Shown: piece by piece, positions 36,402-44,074 of the stretch
Position numbering within the stretch: position 1 is the first letter of the stretch
Layout: every line of letters starts with the position of its first letter
Assembly: GCA_009767595.1 (NCBI GenBank)
Contig: VSDK01024160.1
Location: 77,423 to 141,422 of the forward strand
DNA: 64,000 nucleotides
Reading direction: 5' to 3'
DNA from: Symbiodinium kawagutii
Taxonomy: Eukaryota > Sar > Dinophyceae > Suessiales > Symbiodiniaceae
Position numbers and translations under genes: made by a program
The notes under the pieces: generated by a model
Told to the model about the DNA's origin: nothing
Seen by the model: only the letters and a program-made list of their open reading frames with translations
The model's database searches: none

Positions 36402-36846
36402 GAACCCTAATTTGTGGTATCCTGGGCAGCTGTATCAGATACAGCTGGTATGTTGGCCCTATTTAGGGGCACTTGGAACCCTTTTTTGTGGCATCTTGGG
36501 CAGCTCTATCTGATAGAGCTGGTATGTTGCCCCAATTTTGGGGCATTTGGAACCCTATCTTGTGGCATCTTAGGCAGCTGTATCTGATACAGCTGGTATG
36601 TTGGCCCAATTTTGGGGCTTTTGGAACCCTATTTTGTGGCATTTTGGGCAGTTCTATCTGATAGAGGTGGTATGTTGGCCCGATTTGGGGGCATTTGGAA
36701 CCCTTTTTTATGGCATCTTGGGCAGCTCTATCTGATAGAGCTGGTATGTTGGCCCAATTTTGGGGTTTTTGGAACCCTATTTTATGGCATCTTGGGCAGC
36801 CGTATCTGATACAGCTGGTATGTTAGCCCCCTTTCGAGGCATGTGG
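36402..36846 (+). repeat. 74-bp tandem array (six units) with covarying palindrome
   Basis: Palindromes start at 36427, 36501, 36575, 36649, 36723 and 36797, exactly 74 bp apart. Unit types alternate: CAGCTGTATC.GATACAGCTG and CAGCTCTATC.GATAGAGCTG, i.e. the G-C pair is swapped for C-G on both arms at once. Between them lies a second near-palindrome, GCCCCAATTTTGGGGC. Short ORFs here are by-products of the repeat. Confidence 0.85.
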
Positions 36847-37048
36847 GCACCCTCTAGCGCATGTCCTCAGACTCAGTGGTGCGCCTGCAGCCTCTGCTCG
36901 AGGCGATGGATTTTTTCATACCTAGGTTTTCTCATGTGCTGGAATGGCAACAAACAATCCAGCTCATTCGGTCTAGTTCCTTAACCATTTCATTTTCATT
37001 CAATGCATTTCATTTCCCACTTTGTTTTGATCACCGCCTCTCTTGGGT

Positions 37049-38272
37049 ATGGAAGCCATGGATGAGAGAACGCTGGAGGATATTTTCACAGCCACGGGGG
37101 TTGACCCCAACATCTCCTCACAGATCTTGGCAGATGGTTGGAGTCGAGATACTTTTGCGGTGGCGGCTCTGGATTTGCATCAGTTTGATACTGTCATTCC
37201 TGAATGGACATCGGGTGCAATTTCGCTGTTGCAGAAGGCCAGTTTGCGTAATGCTTTCAAAGCATGCCAGCCCTCCAGTGATCCAGCACCTTCACCGGCG
37301 GAACCACCGGCCACGACGGGAGCCTCAGCAGCTGGGTCATGGTCTGAAGCTTTTCCTCCGAAGTTGGAGCAAGCCACGATTCAAAGCATGAAGGAACAAT
37401 TTCTTCGTAGCTACCCCTCAGAGATCCTCAACAGTGATTCGATGCCTTCAACACGGCTTCTCAGTCTGATTCATAACCAGCTCCAGAAGAAGCACTGGGT
37501 TTGGGTACCGTGGAAGCTACGACTCTCGGTAAGTAAAGCAGAGGAGATTCAGGGCCAACGCCAGCAGAAAGCTCCCAAGTTGGAAGGGTTATCACTTCAT
37601 GCCCTCCTGGTTGACGAAGTCCCATCAATTGAGGTGACGAATGGTTCCATGGGGCTCAATGCAATTCGCAATGTTATGGAGATCCATGATCGAGCTATTG
37701 CCCTGTGCCGTGGAGCTCACCTTCGCAACTTGAAATCCTATTCGCAGAAGTTTCTCTCTCATTTAACTCACAGAGTTGATGCTGATACCAATCTTCGAAC
37801 TGCAACGGTGTTAGAATCTCAAGCGGCAGACAAACATGTGTGGAGTGTTATCTCCGAGTTGATCAATGAAAGGGGATGGGGCCTTGACGGTGCCTTGCAT
37901 GAGTTGACGTTCATCAGGAATGACCTTCCCAGTATGTTGCAGTTGCGCCCCAAGATGCCCAAACCTGCAGGTGCCCCCAGTTCCTCGTCATCATCGCCAT
38001 GGCCGAGATCTGAACCCAAGGGCAAAGGCAAGGGCAAATCCAAACGTGTTGATGGCCCAGCCAAGGGCGGCAAGGGCAAAGGCAAAGTCCCTTGGATCAC
38101 AGAGGTGAAGCAGAAAGATGGTTCATACAAACAGCTTTGTATGCGATTTCAGGTTGGACGTTGTCAGAATGCAAATTGTGCGTTTGCGCATCAGTGTGCT
38201 TACCCAGTAGAGGGTGGTGTTGCGTGCGGTCAAGATCATGGAGCCTTGCAACATCGATCGGTTCCACACTGA
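37049..38272 (+). CDS. Gag-like protein with CCCH finger
   Basis: 408 codons from the ATG at 37049 (MEAMDERTLEDIFTATGV). N-terminal helical domain (VAALDLHQFDTV, LLQKASLRNAF), Pro/Ala linker, central domain (LLSLIHNQLQKKHWVWVPWKL, MEIHDRAIALCRGAHL), a KGKGKGKSKR stretch and a C-terminal finger LCMRFQVGRCQNANCAFAHQC (C-x7-C-x4-C-x3-H). It likely packages element RNA. It has no clear similarity to the Gag at 53.9 kb beyond layout and basic Gly/Lys tail plus finger. It ends with TGA, followed by CTA, in the same frame as Pol. Confidence 0.7.
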   Translation: MEAMDERTLEDIFTATGVDPNISSQILADGWSRDTFAVAALDLHQFDTVIPEWTSGAISLLQKASLRNAFKACQPSSDPAPSPAEPPATTGASAAGSWSEAFPPKLEQATIQSMKEQFLRSYPSEILNSDSMPSTRLLSLIHNQLQKKHWVWVPWKLRLSVSKAEEIQGQRQQKAPKLEGLSLHALLVDEVPSIEVTNGSMGLNAIRNVMEIHDRAIALCRGAHLRNLKSYSQKFLSHLTHRVDADTNLRTATVLESQAADKHVWSVISELINERGWGLDGALHELTFIRNDLPSMLQLRPKMPKPAGAPSSSSSSPWPRSEPKGKGKGKSKRVDGPAKGGKGKGKVPWITEVKQKDGSYKQLCMRFQVGRCQNANCAFAHQCAYPVEGGVACGQDHGALQHRSVPH

Positions 38273-38327
38273 CTAACGTCCGGGCCAAGTGTCACAACGG
38301 TTTCACTCCCTCAGGAAACGCCTGAGG
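38270..38327 (+). promoter_or_regulatory. Candidate TGA-CTA stop-codon readthrough site (Gag-Pol)
   Basis: Gag ends CAC TGA CTA ACG and the same frame is open into the Pol domain, with no ATG before the methyltransferase motif I. UGA-CUA is a known type II readthrough context. A 7-bp hairpin (CCTCAGG-aaacg-CCTGAGG, 38309-38327) follows at 36 nt. Confidence 0.65.
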
Positions 38328-41300
38328 ATCCAGCGCAGACGCCCAGTTCGAGTTTAGATCCTCCAGAAGTGGATGAACAGCAGCTAGGCTTTGTATCACC
38401 AACCCTTCCTACTCAGAACCAGATCGATCCTATCCCTCCCTCCGTTGCAGTCCCGCGACCAGCAACTGAAATTGCTGAACTTCAGGGCAGCCGCATTTTC
38501 GTGGATATCTGTTCAGGTGTGACCCGACCTTTGTCTCAGGCGGTGTTGGCACTGGATCATCCGGTGCTTTCCTTTGACATTCTGCTGAATCCACACATGG
38601 ACTTATTATCTGATCACTCCTATGAGGATCTTTTACACTTGCGCGGCAGTGGCCAGGTGGGTTATGGTGCAGGTTCCCCTGCCTGTTGTGAATGTAGTCG
38701 GTTGAAATTGCGTGAGGGCTCAGGCCCCCGTGCTTTGCGAACGCCTTCACACCTTCAAGGCCTCCCTGACCTTAGTCCTTCTGAACTTGCCCAGGTTCAG
38801 GATAGTTTTAGCATGTTGCAACGGGTCCTCACGTGCCTTCAGCTCATCTTTCAAACTGGGGGGCATACTCACTTGGAGCAACCCGCCAATGCAATGAGTT
38901 GGTTGGAACCCATCACTCAACAAGTCCTTCGGTTGATTGGAGCCCATTGTGTGTGTGTGTCGCAGCTTGTAAAGTTGGAGTGGATATTCACAAGGGCTGG
39001 ATGTTTGCATCCAGTTTTGCCTCGCTCACCACTCTAGGCTCTGTATGTGATCGCCCCCCAGGTAGTCACGAATCAGTCCAGGGTACCCGTGATGCCTTTG
39101 GTAACTTTGCATGTTATCCGCCCGATTTAGCTACCAAATTGGCCCAGCTCATATCTCCTTTGTTATCCACACCAAAGGTCGATATCCCTTGGTCCATCTG
39201 CCGTGAGATTCTCCCGTTGAAATCCATCTCTCAACCGCCGTTTGCTCAGGTCGATGGTGGTGGCTTTCCGTCGCATCCAGATTGGAGCCAAGGAGACAGG
39301 GAGGAATCCGATGTGTTCCATGACCTCCGCCAATCATGGGTTCAGTGCATTTTAACTAACAGGTTAGATAAGAAACTGATAGCTCATTTAGCCTTGGGAT
39401 CCCCTGATCCCCCTTTTAGTGTCACTGACCTTGAACCTTTCCGACTTTCCTTGGAGTCGTTCTTGCAATCACATCACGTACCAGTAGATTGGTCCATTCG
39501 AGAGCACCAACCCATGACCTTGAATATGTTGCATGGCATTCAAAAGTTGATGGATGACCCCGATGTCACTCTTTTCCCTTCCATGTTGGATGGAGTCCGG
39601 ACTGGTTTTGACCAGCCAATTCCCCCTTCAGGAGTTTTCCCACTAGCCTCTCCTTCTCAAAAAGAACCTGACCCTCTTTCAGTTCATCTAGCGAATTGGC
39701 GGAGTGCAGAGGATGATCCATCCCTCACTGCTGAGCTCGTACAAGAGGAAATTGATAAAGGTTTTGTCTTTCAATATGCAGGTTCTCTTGAGACTGCCCA
39801 ACAAGAATATCCGGTTGGAGTATCTGTGGGTAAACTTGGAGTGGCTCATTCGGATGGACGCCCTCCTCGGTTGGTAGTGGATTCGAGCGTATGCGGACTG
39901 AATGGTCGTTGTACCGTTCCCGAACGCTCCACTTTGCCCTCGGCCAAGGAAGTACTTCGATCCTTTCCATTGCGACAATCCAACTCAGAACTTTCAGGTT
40001 TTTCCATCGACATCAAATCGGCGCACAAAAGAATCGTCTTGCACCCCGAAGAACAGGGACTGGTTGGATTCAGTCTTAATCAATGCCTTTATTTTTATAG
40101 GGTCACCCCTTTTGGAGCCACATTCTCAGCTTCCTGGTGGTCTCGCTTAGGCGGTTGGATCCTCAGATTTTGGCACCGCCTCATCTGGTGGTCTCATGTC
40201 GGGCTGCTGTATGTTGACGATTTCCTTATCTACATGAATCAATTGGGTATGCCCATTGCTGCAACACTGGTGTGCCTGTCGTGTCAGCTTTTCGGGATTC
40301 CAGTCAGTTGGAAGAAAACAATCTTGGGCCCTTCGATCACTTGGATTGGCTGGGACTTCAATTTTCGAGCCGGCGCAGTTTCTCTTCCTTCCCCCAAGCT
40401 GACCAAATTGATTCAATATATCGAACAGCTAATACGTAATCCCCGCACCACTAGGAAATCTCTAGAGAAGATGATTGGATTAGCAATGTGGGTCACTCAA
40501 TTGTTCCCACTAATGCGAATATGGCTGCACTACTTGTATCAAGACTTATATTCCATTCCTTCATCTCACTTCAGTGTTGATCCCGGTGAATGGCCTCTCC
40601 TGGATCATCATCTCACTGATGAGTTGGTCTTTAAATCCCGCCCCCGTCAATCAGGCATTCCGGTGGGTAGTCAACTTCTGTCAGTGCGCCATCACACCAT
40701 ATCATCTAAACATGAGTTGGCTAACATTCGCATTCCGATTGATAAGCGAATCTGGTTGCGCTTGCGTGACCCATCCTCGGACAAACGCACTGTTCGAGTG
40801 GATTCATTGAGAATTTTGGAAAAGTTTCTATCATGGCTTCAATTTTCCCCTCCATGCCGTCCATTGCGTCCCAAAGCATACTGGCCAGGTGAAGCAGCAG
40901 CGGATGCATGTGCGGCTGGGAATTCATGCCAGATTGGTGGATTCATTCGCCACCCTTCGGGTCGCCGACTATGGTTCTCCGAAAAATTTCATCACAAGGA
41001 TTTCCAATCTGTTTCTGTTGAATTGGATCCCGACATGCAAAAGGGTATCTCTTCTTTTGAAACACTAGCCCAGGTTGGATTGGTTTGGCTGGCGGCTCGC
41101 TCCTTTCCAGGGTTCAGATTGCCCATAGTGTTGAAATCTTTGAGTGACAACTCTGGAGCAGAATCAGTAGGTAATAAACTTTTCTGCGCAACCAAACCTC
41201 TTTGTTTCTTCGTCGAAGTGCTAGCCGTCCTCGCTACTCAATCATGTGTCGAATTGGATATAGGTCATATACCTGGCAAGCTCAACGTCAATGCCGATGA

Positions 41301-41451
41301 CCTTAGCCGTTGGTCCTGTGTGGGTCCAATCCCTCACGGTTTCCAAGCATCCGAACGCATCCGTTTTTCACTTTCCGACCTTTGGAACTGTGCGCCTAAA
41401 TGTAGCCTTCATCCACCACATGCTTTTCTTCTTTGGTCGTTGCCGACTTAA
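38273..41451 (+). pseudogene. Pol of the 33.7-kb element: methyltransferase-like, RT (YVDD), RNase H
   Basis: Segment 1 (to 39037): motif I-like FVDICSGVTRPLSQAVLAL, AGSPACCECSRLKLREG in place of PPC, and LEQPANAMSWLEP in place of ENP. A frameshift near 38985 leads to the frame ending 41451. RT: RLVVDSSVCGLN, FSIDIKSAHKRI (motif A), RVTPFGATFSASWW (motif B), LLYVDDFLIYMNQ (active site). RNase H: EAAADACAAGNSCQIGGF, SSFETLAQVGLVWL, LSDNSGAESV, LNVNADDLSRW. It would make cDNA from the element RNA. Expressed only by readthrough of the Gag stop if the layout is original. 3' UTR 41452-41529. Confidence 0.8.
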
Positions 41452-41529
41452 TTCTTTTTCACAGCTGGAATTCCCCTCACTAATTTGGGGGTTTGTGTGG
41501 CGATGGGAATTTCCCCTGATAGTGTTTAT

Positions 41530-41663
41530 GGGGTGATTTGGCCATCAGTTGAAATTGTGCGTGCAACCTATGATTGGTTGGATCTCGAATCAAATAATTC
41601 CAGCAAGTGAAAAAGAATATAAATGAATTAAAGAATGAGAGAACTTTGAAAGTATAAACTTAT
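41530..41663. repeat. Flank Y, copy 1 (duplicated at 42320-42453)
   Basis: 134 bp from ggggtgatttggcc to ctttgaaagtataaacttat, cut by the N-run. The second copy is the same as far as read and continues into viral DNA. The first about 60 bp have host-like composition, the rest viral. Confidence 0.85.
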
Positions 41664-41801
41664 NNNNNNNNNNNNNNNNNNNNNNNNNNNNNNNNNNNNN
41701 NNNNNNNNNNNNNNNNNNNNNNNNNNNNNNNNNNNNNNNNNNNNNNNNNNNNNNNNNNNNNNNNNNNNNNNNNNNNNNNNNNNNNNNNNNNNNNNNNNNN
41801 N
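41664..41801. other. Assembly gap, 138 N
   Basis: Unknown bases. Left flank Y reappears at 42320 and right flank X occurs at 33628, so the gap joins two copies of the same insertion site rather than unrelated DNA. Confidence 0.95.
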
Positions 41802-41877
41802 TACGGGGATCTTCATTTGAGACTAAATGTTGTACCATTTTGGCTCAAGGACTTGCATTTGTTTCATTGATTTTTTT
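41802..41877. repeat. Flank X, copy 2, with second spliced-leader relict
   Basis: Same 76 bp as 33628-33704, with the leader relict CCATTTTGGCTCAAG at 41835-41849. Both copies therefore stem from one insertion event in the viral integrase. Confidence 0.85.
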
Positions 41878-42319
41878 CCCACCCACCCACACCAGGGTGC
41901 TTGAGTTCTCTCATCATTTCTTCGATCAAGAGCAGCTACAACTTAGTTTGCCTTGATTTCGTTTCACTGCGTCTCTCCTGCGTTGGTTTCACTCGTCCCG
42001 AAGCATCCGTCGACACTCCGTCTCAGCCAGATGGGCACCGTCCCAAGGACCGGTCATGCGACACTCATGAACATGTTTTGATTGTGTGACTGTTGAATCA
42101 CTCTTTTTCCATGTCACATCTTCCCCTGTTCGGTTTTATGATTGTTGAACTTCACCACGTGAGTTGTCTCTGGCCTGCGAGCAGAAGACCTTCTGAAGGT
42201 CACTCCGATAGCCTCCGTCTCATCTCCAAGAGATGACATTTGATGGCTGACTCACCTTGGTTTGTGCCATTCTGAATCTTTTTATTTGAAGTTTGTCATG
42301 TTGTTGTATATTCCTTTCG
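41878..42319. other. 442 bp of host-like sequence without a gene
   Basis: Lies between flank X copy 2 and flank Y copy 2, where the first copy has the 7.8-kb retroelement. It starts with cccacccacccacacc. No ORF with protein character. It may be an internally different allele or a short derivative of the element; I see no stretch shared with 33705-41529. Confidence 0.5.
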
Positions 42320-42453
42320 GGGGTGATTTGGCCATCAGTTGAAATTGTGCGTGCAACCTATGATTGGTTGGATCTCGAATCAAATAATTCCAGCAAGTGA
42401 AAAAGAATATAAATGAATTAAAGAATGAGAGAACTTTGAAAGTATAAACTTAT
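42320..42453. repeat. Flank Y, copy 2
   Basis: Second copy of 41530-41663; here it continues without interruption into AT-rich viral DNA leading to the integrase N-terminal part. Confidence 0.85.
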
Positions 42454-42522
42454 CAAGAATTTATAAATAAGTATTTAAATATGTAGAGTTATAAATAGTT
42501 TTGGAAGAAAGATATTTTTAAC

Positions 42523-42744
42523 TTACTTATATCTTAGATATAAGTTTCGGTTCAGCTTAGTGCCTCTGTATCCTTTTATTTGTTTGTTGGGTTGTTTCCT
42601 CATGAAGTCTTTTACCTCATCTAATGTTATTTCTTGGTTCTGTTGCTTCGCTTTCTTGTATGTCTCTTGAATTGAACCGAAGCCTCCTTCTGTATCATAA
42701 TATACATTGCTAATAATCTGTTCTTTGGTTAATCTTCTTGCCAT
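42523..42744 (-). pseudogene. N-terminal part of the viral integrase, separated from its core
   Basis: 73 codons from an ATG at 42744 (MARRLTKEQIISNVYYD). GGFGSIQETYKKAKQQN and ITLDEVKDFMRKQPNKQIKG match the N-terminal region of Polinton integrases (typically YYDP..GFGS...LY...K...ITL..VK.FL..Q). The reading stays homologous to YRG, where the core fragment at 33.6 kb also begins (TYRGANSYTAPFARF); after that it runs into unrelated codons and a stop. The shared bases TACAG(A/G)GGC(A/G)CTAA at both breakpoints suggest a duplicated target or an overlap made by the insertion. Confidence 0.75.
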
Positions 42745-42786
42745 TATATTATACTTTTAGATTTTAAAATTAAATAGTATATTTAC

Positions 42787-42821
42787 TTCAAGAAATAAAG
42801 CCTTAGTATAGTAGAAGAGAA
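42787..42821 (+). promoter_or_regulatory. CTTAGTATAGTA-class viral promoter
   Basis: acttcaagaaat, then cttagtatagta (42802-42813), 8 bases, then ATGAC. Same block as at 5917-5966 in copy L, although the two genes are unrelated. Confidence 0.6.
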
Positions 42822-43145
42822 ATGACTGAACCCTGCCAAATAAACATTCAATGTTCAAAATGTAAAGTGTTTCAACCAGTGAATAGATACAGTCGGGGGA
42901 GAAAACAATGTAACCTTTGTCTTGCTTCTAAACAAAGGTATAGAGAGAAACATAAAGAAGAAATCAAAGAAAAGCAAAAGGAATACTACGAACAACATAA
43001 AGAAGAAATAAATGCCAAGATTGAATGTAAAATATGTAAATGTTTTGTTAATAAGCAAGTATTACAAAGACAAAATCAAACACAGAAACATTTGAATAAG
43101 TTATGGAACACAATACCTGAAACAAAAACTGAACCTGATACCTAA
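42822..43145 (+). CDS. Zinc-binding viral protein with two CxxC pairs and a CxxC knuckle
   Basis: 107 codons from the ATG at 42822 (MTEPCQINIQCSKCK). CSKC and CNLC frame a typical FQPVNRYSRGRKQ segment (zinc ribbon-like), then a charged helix (KQRYREKHKEEIKEKQ) and a second knuckle KIECKICKCFVNK followed by QTQKHLNKL, a C...H pattern. Such proteins are common in large DNA viruses and their relatives and resemble the degenerate sequence at 50.1 kb. Role unknown, perhaps transcription control; early expression is guessed from its promoter. Confidence 0.6.
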   Translation: MTEPCQINIQCSKCKVFQPVNRYSRGRKQCNLCLASKQRYREKHKEEIKEKQKEYYEQHKEEINAKIECKICKCFVNKQVLQRQNQTQKHLNKLWNTIPETKTEPDT

Positions 43146-43154
43146 AATAAAAAA

Positions 43155-43193
43155 ATACTTAAAGAAAAAATACCTATATATAGTAAGGAGAAA
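43155..43193 (+). promoter_or_regulatory. CTTAGTATAGTA-class viral promoter, variant
   Basis: atacttaaagaaa, then ctatatatagta (43174-43185), 8 bases, then ATGAC. Third member of the class; two mismatches to the other two within the core. Confidence 0.5.
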
Positions 43194-43790
43194 ATGACTG
43201 CTTCAAATTGTAAACATGAATTAAAAAATGAACATGCTCATACTATGCTTCAATGTGTGAGATGTAAATTGCAAAATGAAATCAAAGAATGTAAAACATG
43301 TAAAACCAATAAAAATAAACTTATCAAAGCAAACAATATATTTCCTGATGTCATTGTTGATTTAATTAATAGTTTTAATGTTTGTAAGAGATGTATGAAA
43401 ACAATTGACTTACTTGATAATGAACCAGAAAAAATGAATATTGTGAAAGCAAATTTATGGTATTTTGTTCCATTAAATCCCTTGCCTTCTATGATAACTT
43501 TAAATAAGCAACTAAGTGAAATTTACCAACTTGAAAGATGCACCCGTAGTAATTGGCGATGTGGAAACTTTAATGATTATGGTTATTATAAAAACTGGTT
43601 TAATGAATTGTGGGAATGTAAGACAGTTGATAGATTAACTTATTCAACAATGTTGAGTATTTTGAGGATTATGTTTAGCATAAATGGTAAAAAATACAAA
43701 TTGGAATATCCAAATGTATTTAATCAAGAGTTTTTTAGAGATAAGATTTTTAATTATATTTTAAAATTCACCATTATTAAAATTAACTAA
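43194..43790 (+). CDS. Cys-rich viral protein of unknown function
   Basis: 198 codons from the ATG at 43194 (MTASNCKHELKNEHA). Cys pairs CVRC, CKTC and CKRC within the first 95 residues suggest zinc binding; the rest (VKANLWYFVPLNPLPSMITL, YYKNWFNELWECKTVDRLTY) looks like a folded alpha/beta domain ending in Ile-rich sequence. It is the last gene of virus copy R, next to a hairpin and the edge of viral DNA. No family recognised. Confidence 0.55.
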   Translation: MTASNCKHELKNEHAHTMLQCVRCKLQNEIKECKTCKTNKNKLIKANNIFPDVIVDLINSFNVCKRCMKTIDLLDNEPEKMNIVKANLWYFVPLNPLPSMITLNKQLSEIYQLERCTRSNWRCGNFNDYGYYKNWFNELWECKTVDRLTYSTMLSILRIMFSINGKKYKLEYPNVFNQEFFRDKIFNYILKFTIIKIN

Positions 43791-43800
43791 ATGATTCAAT

Positions 43801-43828
43801 CATAATATATCAATTGAAATATATTATG
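43801..43828. terminator. Hairpin after the last viral gene
   Basis: Perfect 10-bp stem cataatatat (43801-43810) with atatattatg (43819-43828), 11 bp after the stop of the Cys-rich gene. Viral AT-rich DNA ends shortly after (about 43840), where C-rich sequence starts. Confidence 0.55.
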
Positions 43829-44074
43829 AAGTAATATTTAACCCACAACAAATTCCCCCCAACAAGTCCCCAGAAACCGACCACAAAAAATCAAACAAGA
43901 TGACCATGAACGAGAAAACAAATTGAAGAATTCAAACAAAACATAACAGCCTACCAAATGAACCATGAACCCCAAGTCCCCAGGAACCCCCTTTCCCCAT
44001 TTTTTTCCCCCGCCTCTACGATCCTCCCGGTTCCCTGATGGACTCCCGGGTCTGCATGGGAAATCACTTTTGAA
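43829..44074. other. Junction of viral and retroelement DNA
   Basis: Viral composition gives way to C-rich sequence (ccccatttttttccccc). No gene and no clear terminal inverted repeat of the virus; the end may have been lost in the rearrangement. Confidence 0.4.

Larger units (their letters stand above)
33661..41529 (+). mobile_element. YR retroelement copied from a trans-spliced RNA, inserted in the viral integrase
   Basis: Order: leader relict, 400 bp leader, YR gene (broken), 74-bp hairpin array, Gag, in-frame TGA, methyltransferase-RT-RNase H (one frameshift). GC content is clearly higher than the flanking virus. No split direct repeats comparable to those of the 50.6-kb element were seen, which fits insertion of a processed RNA copy rather than YR-mediated integration. 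The 3' edge is near 41530, where sequence Y, also present at 42320, begins. 33705-34078 holds a short unassigned frame but no recognised gene. Confidence 0.7.

Noticed and set aside
36427..36817. Short open frames across the 74-bp array as a repeat protein gene
   Set aside because: 74 is not a multiple of 3, so frames shift at each unit; the palindrome pairing explains the conservation.
41664..41801. ORFs running through the N-run
   Set aside because: They are artefacts of unknown bases.
17738..43790. An adenovirus-type cysteine protease gene, expected in many Polintons
   Set aside because: No protein with the His...Asp/Glu...Cys layout was found among the viral frames; it may be absent, lost at a breakpoint or unrecognised.
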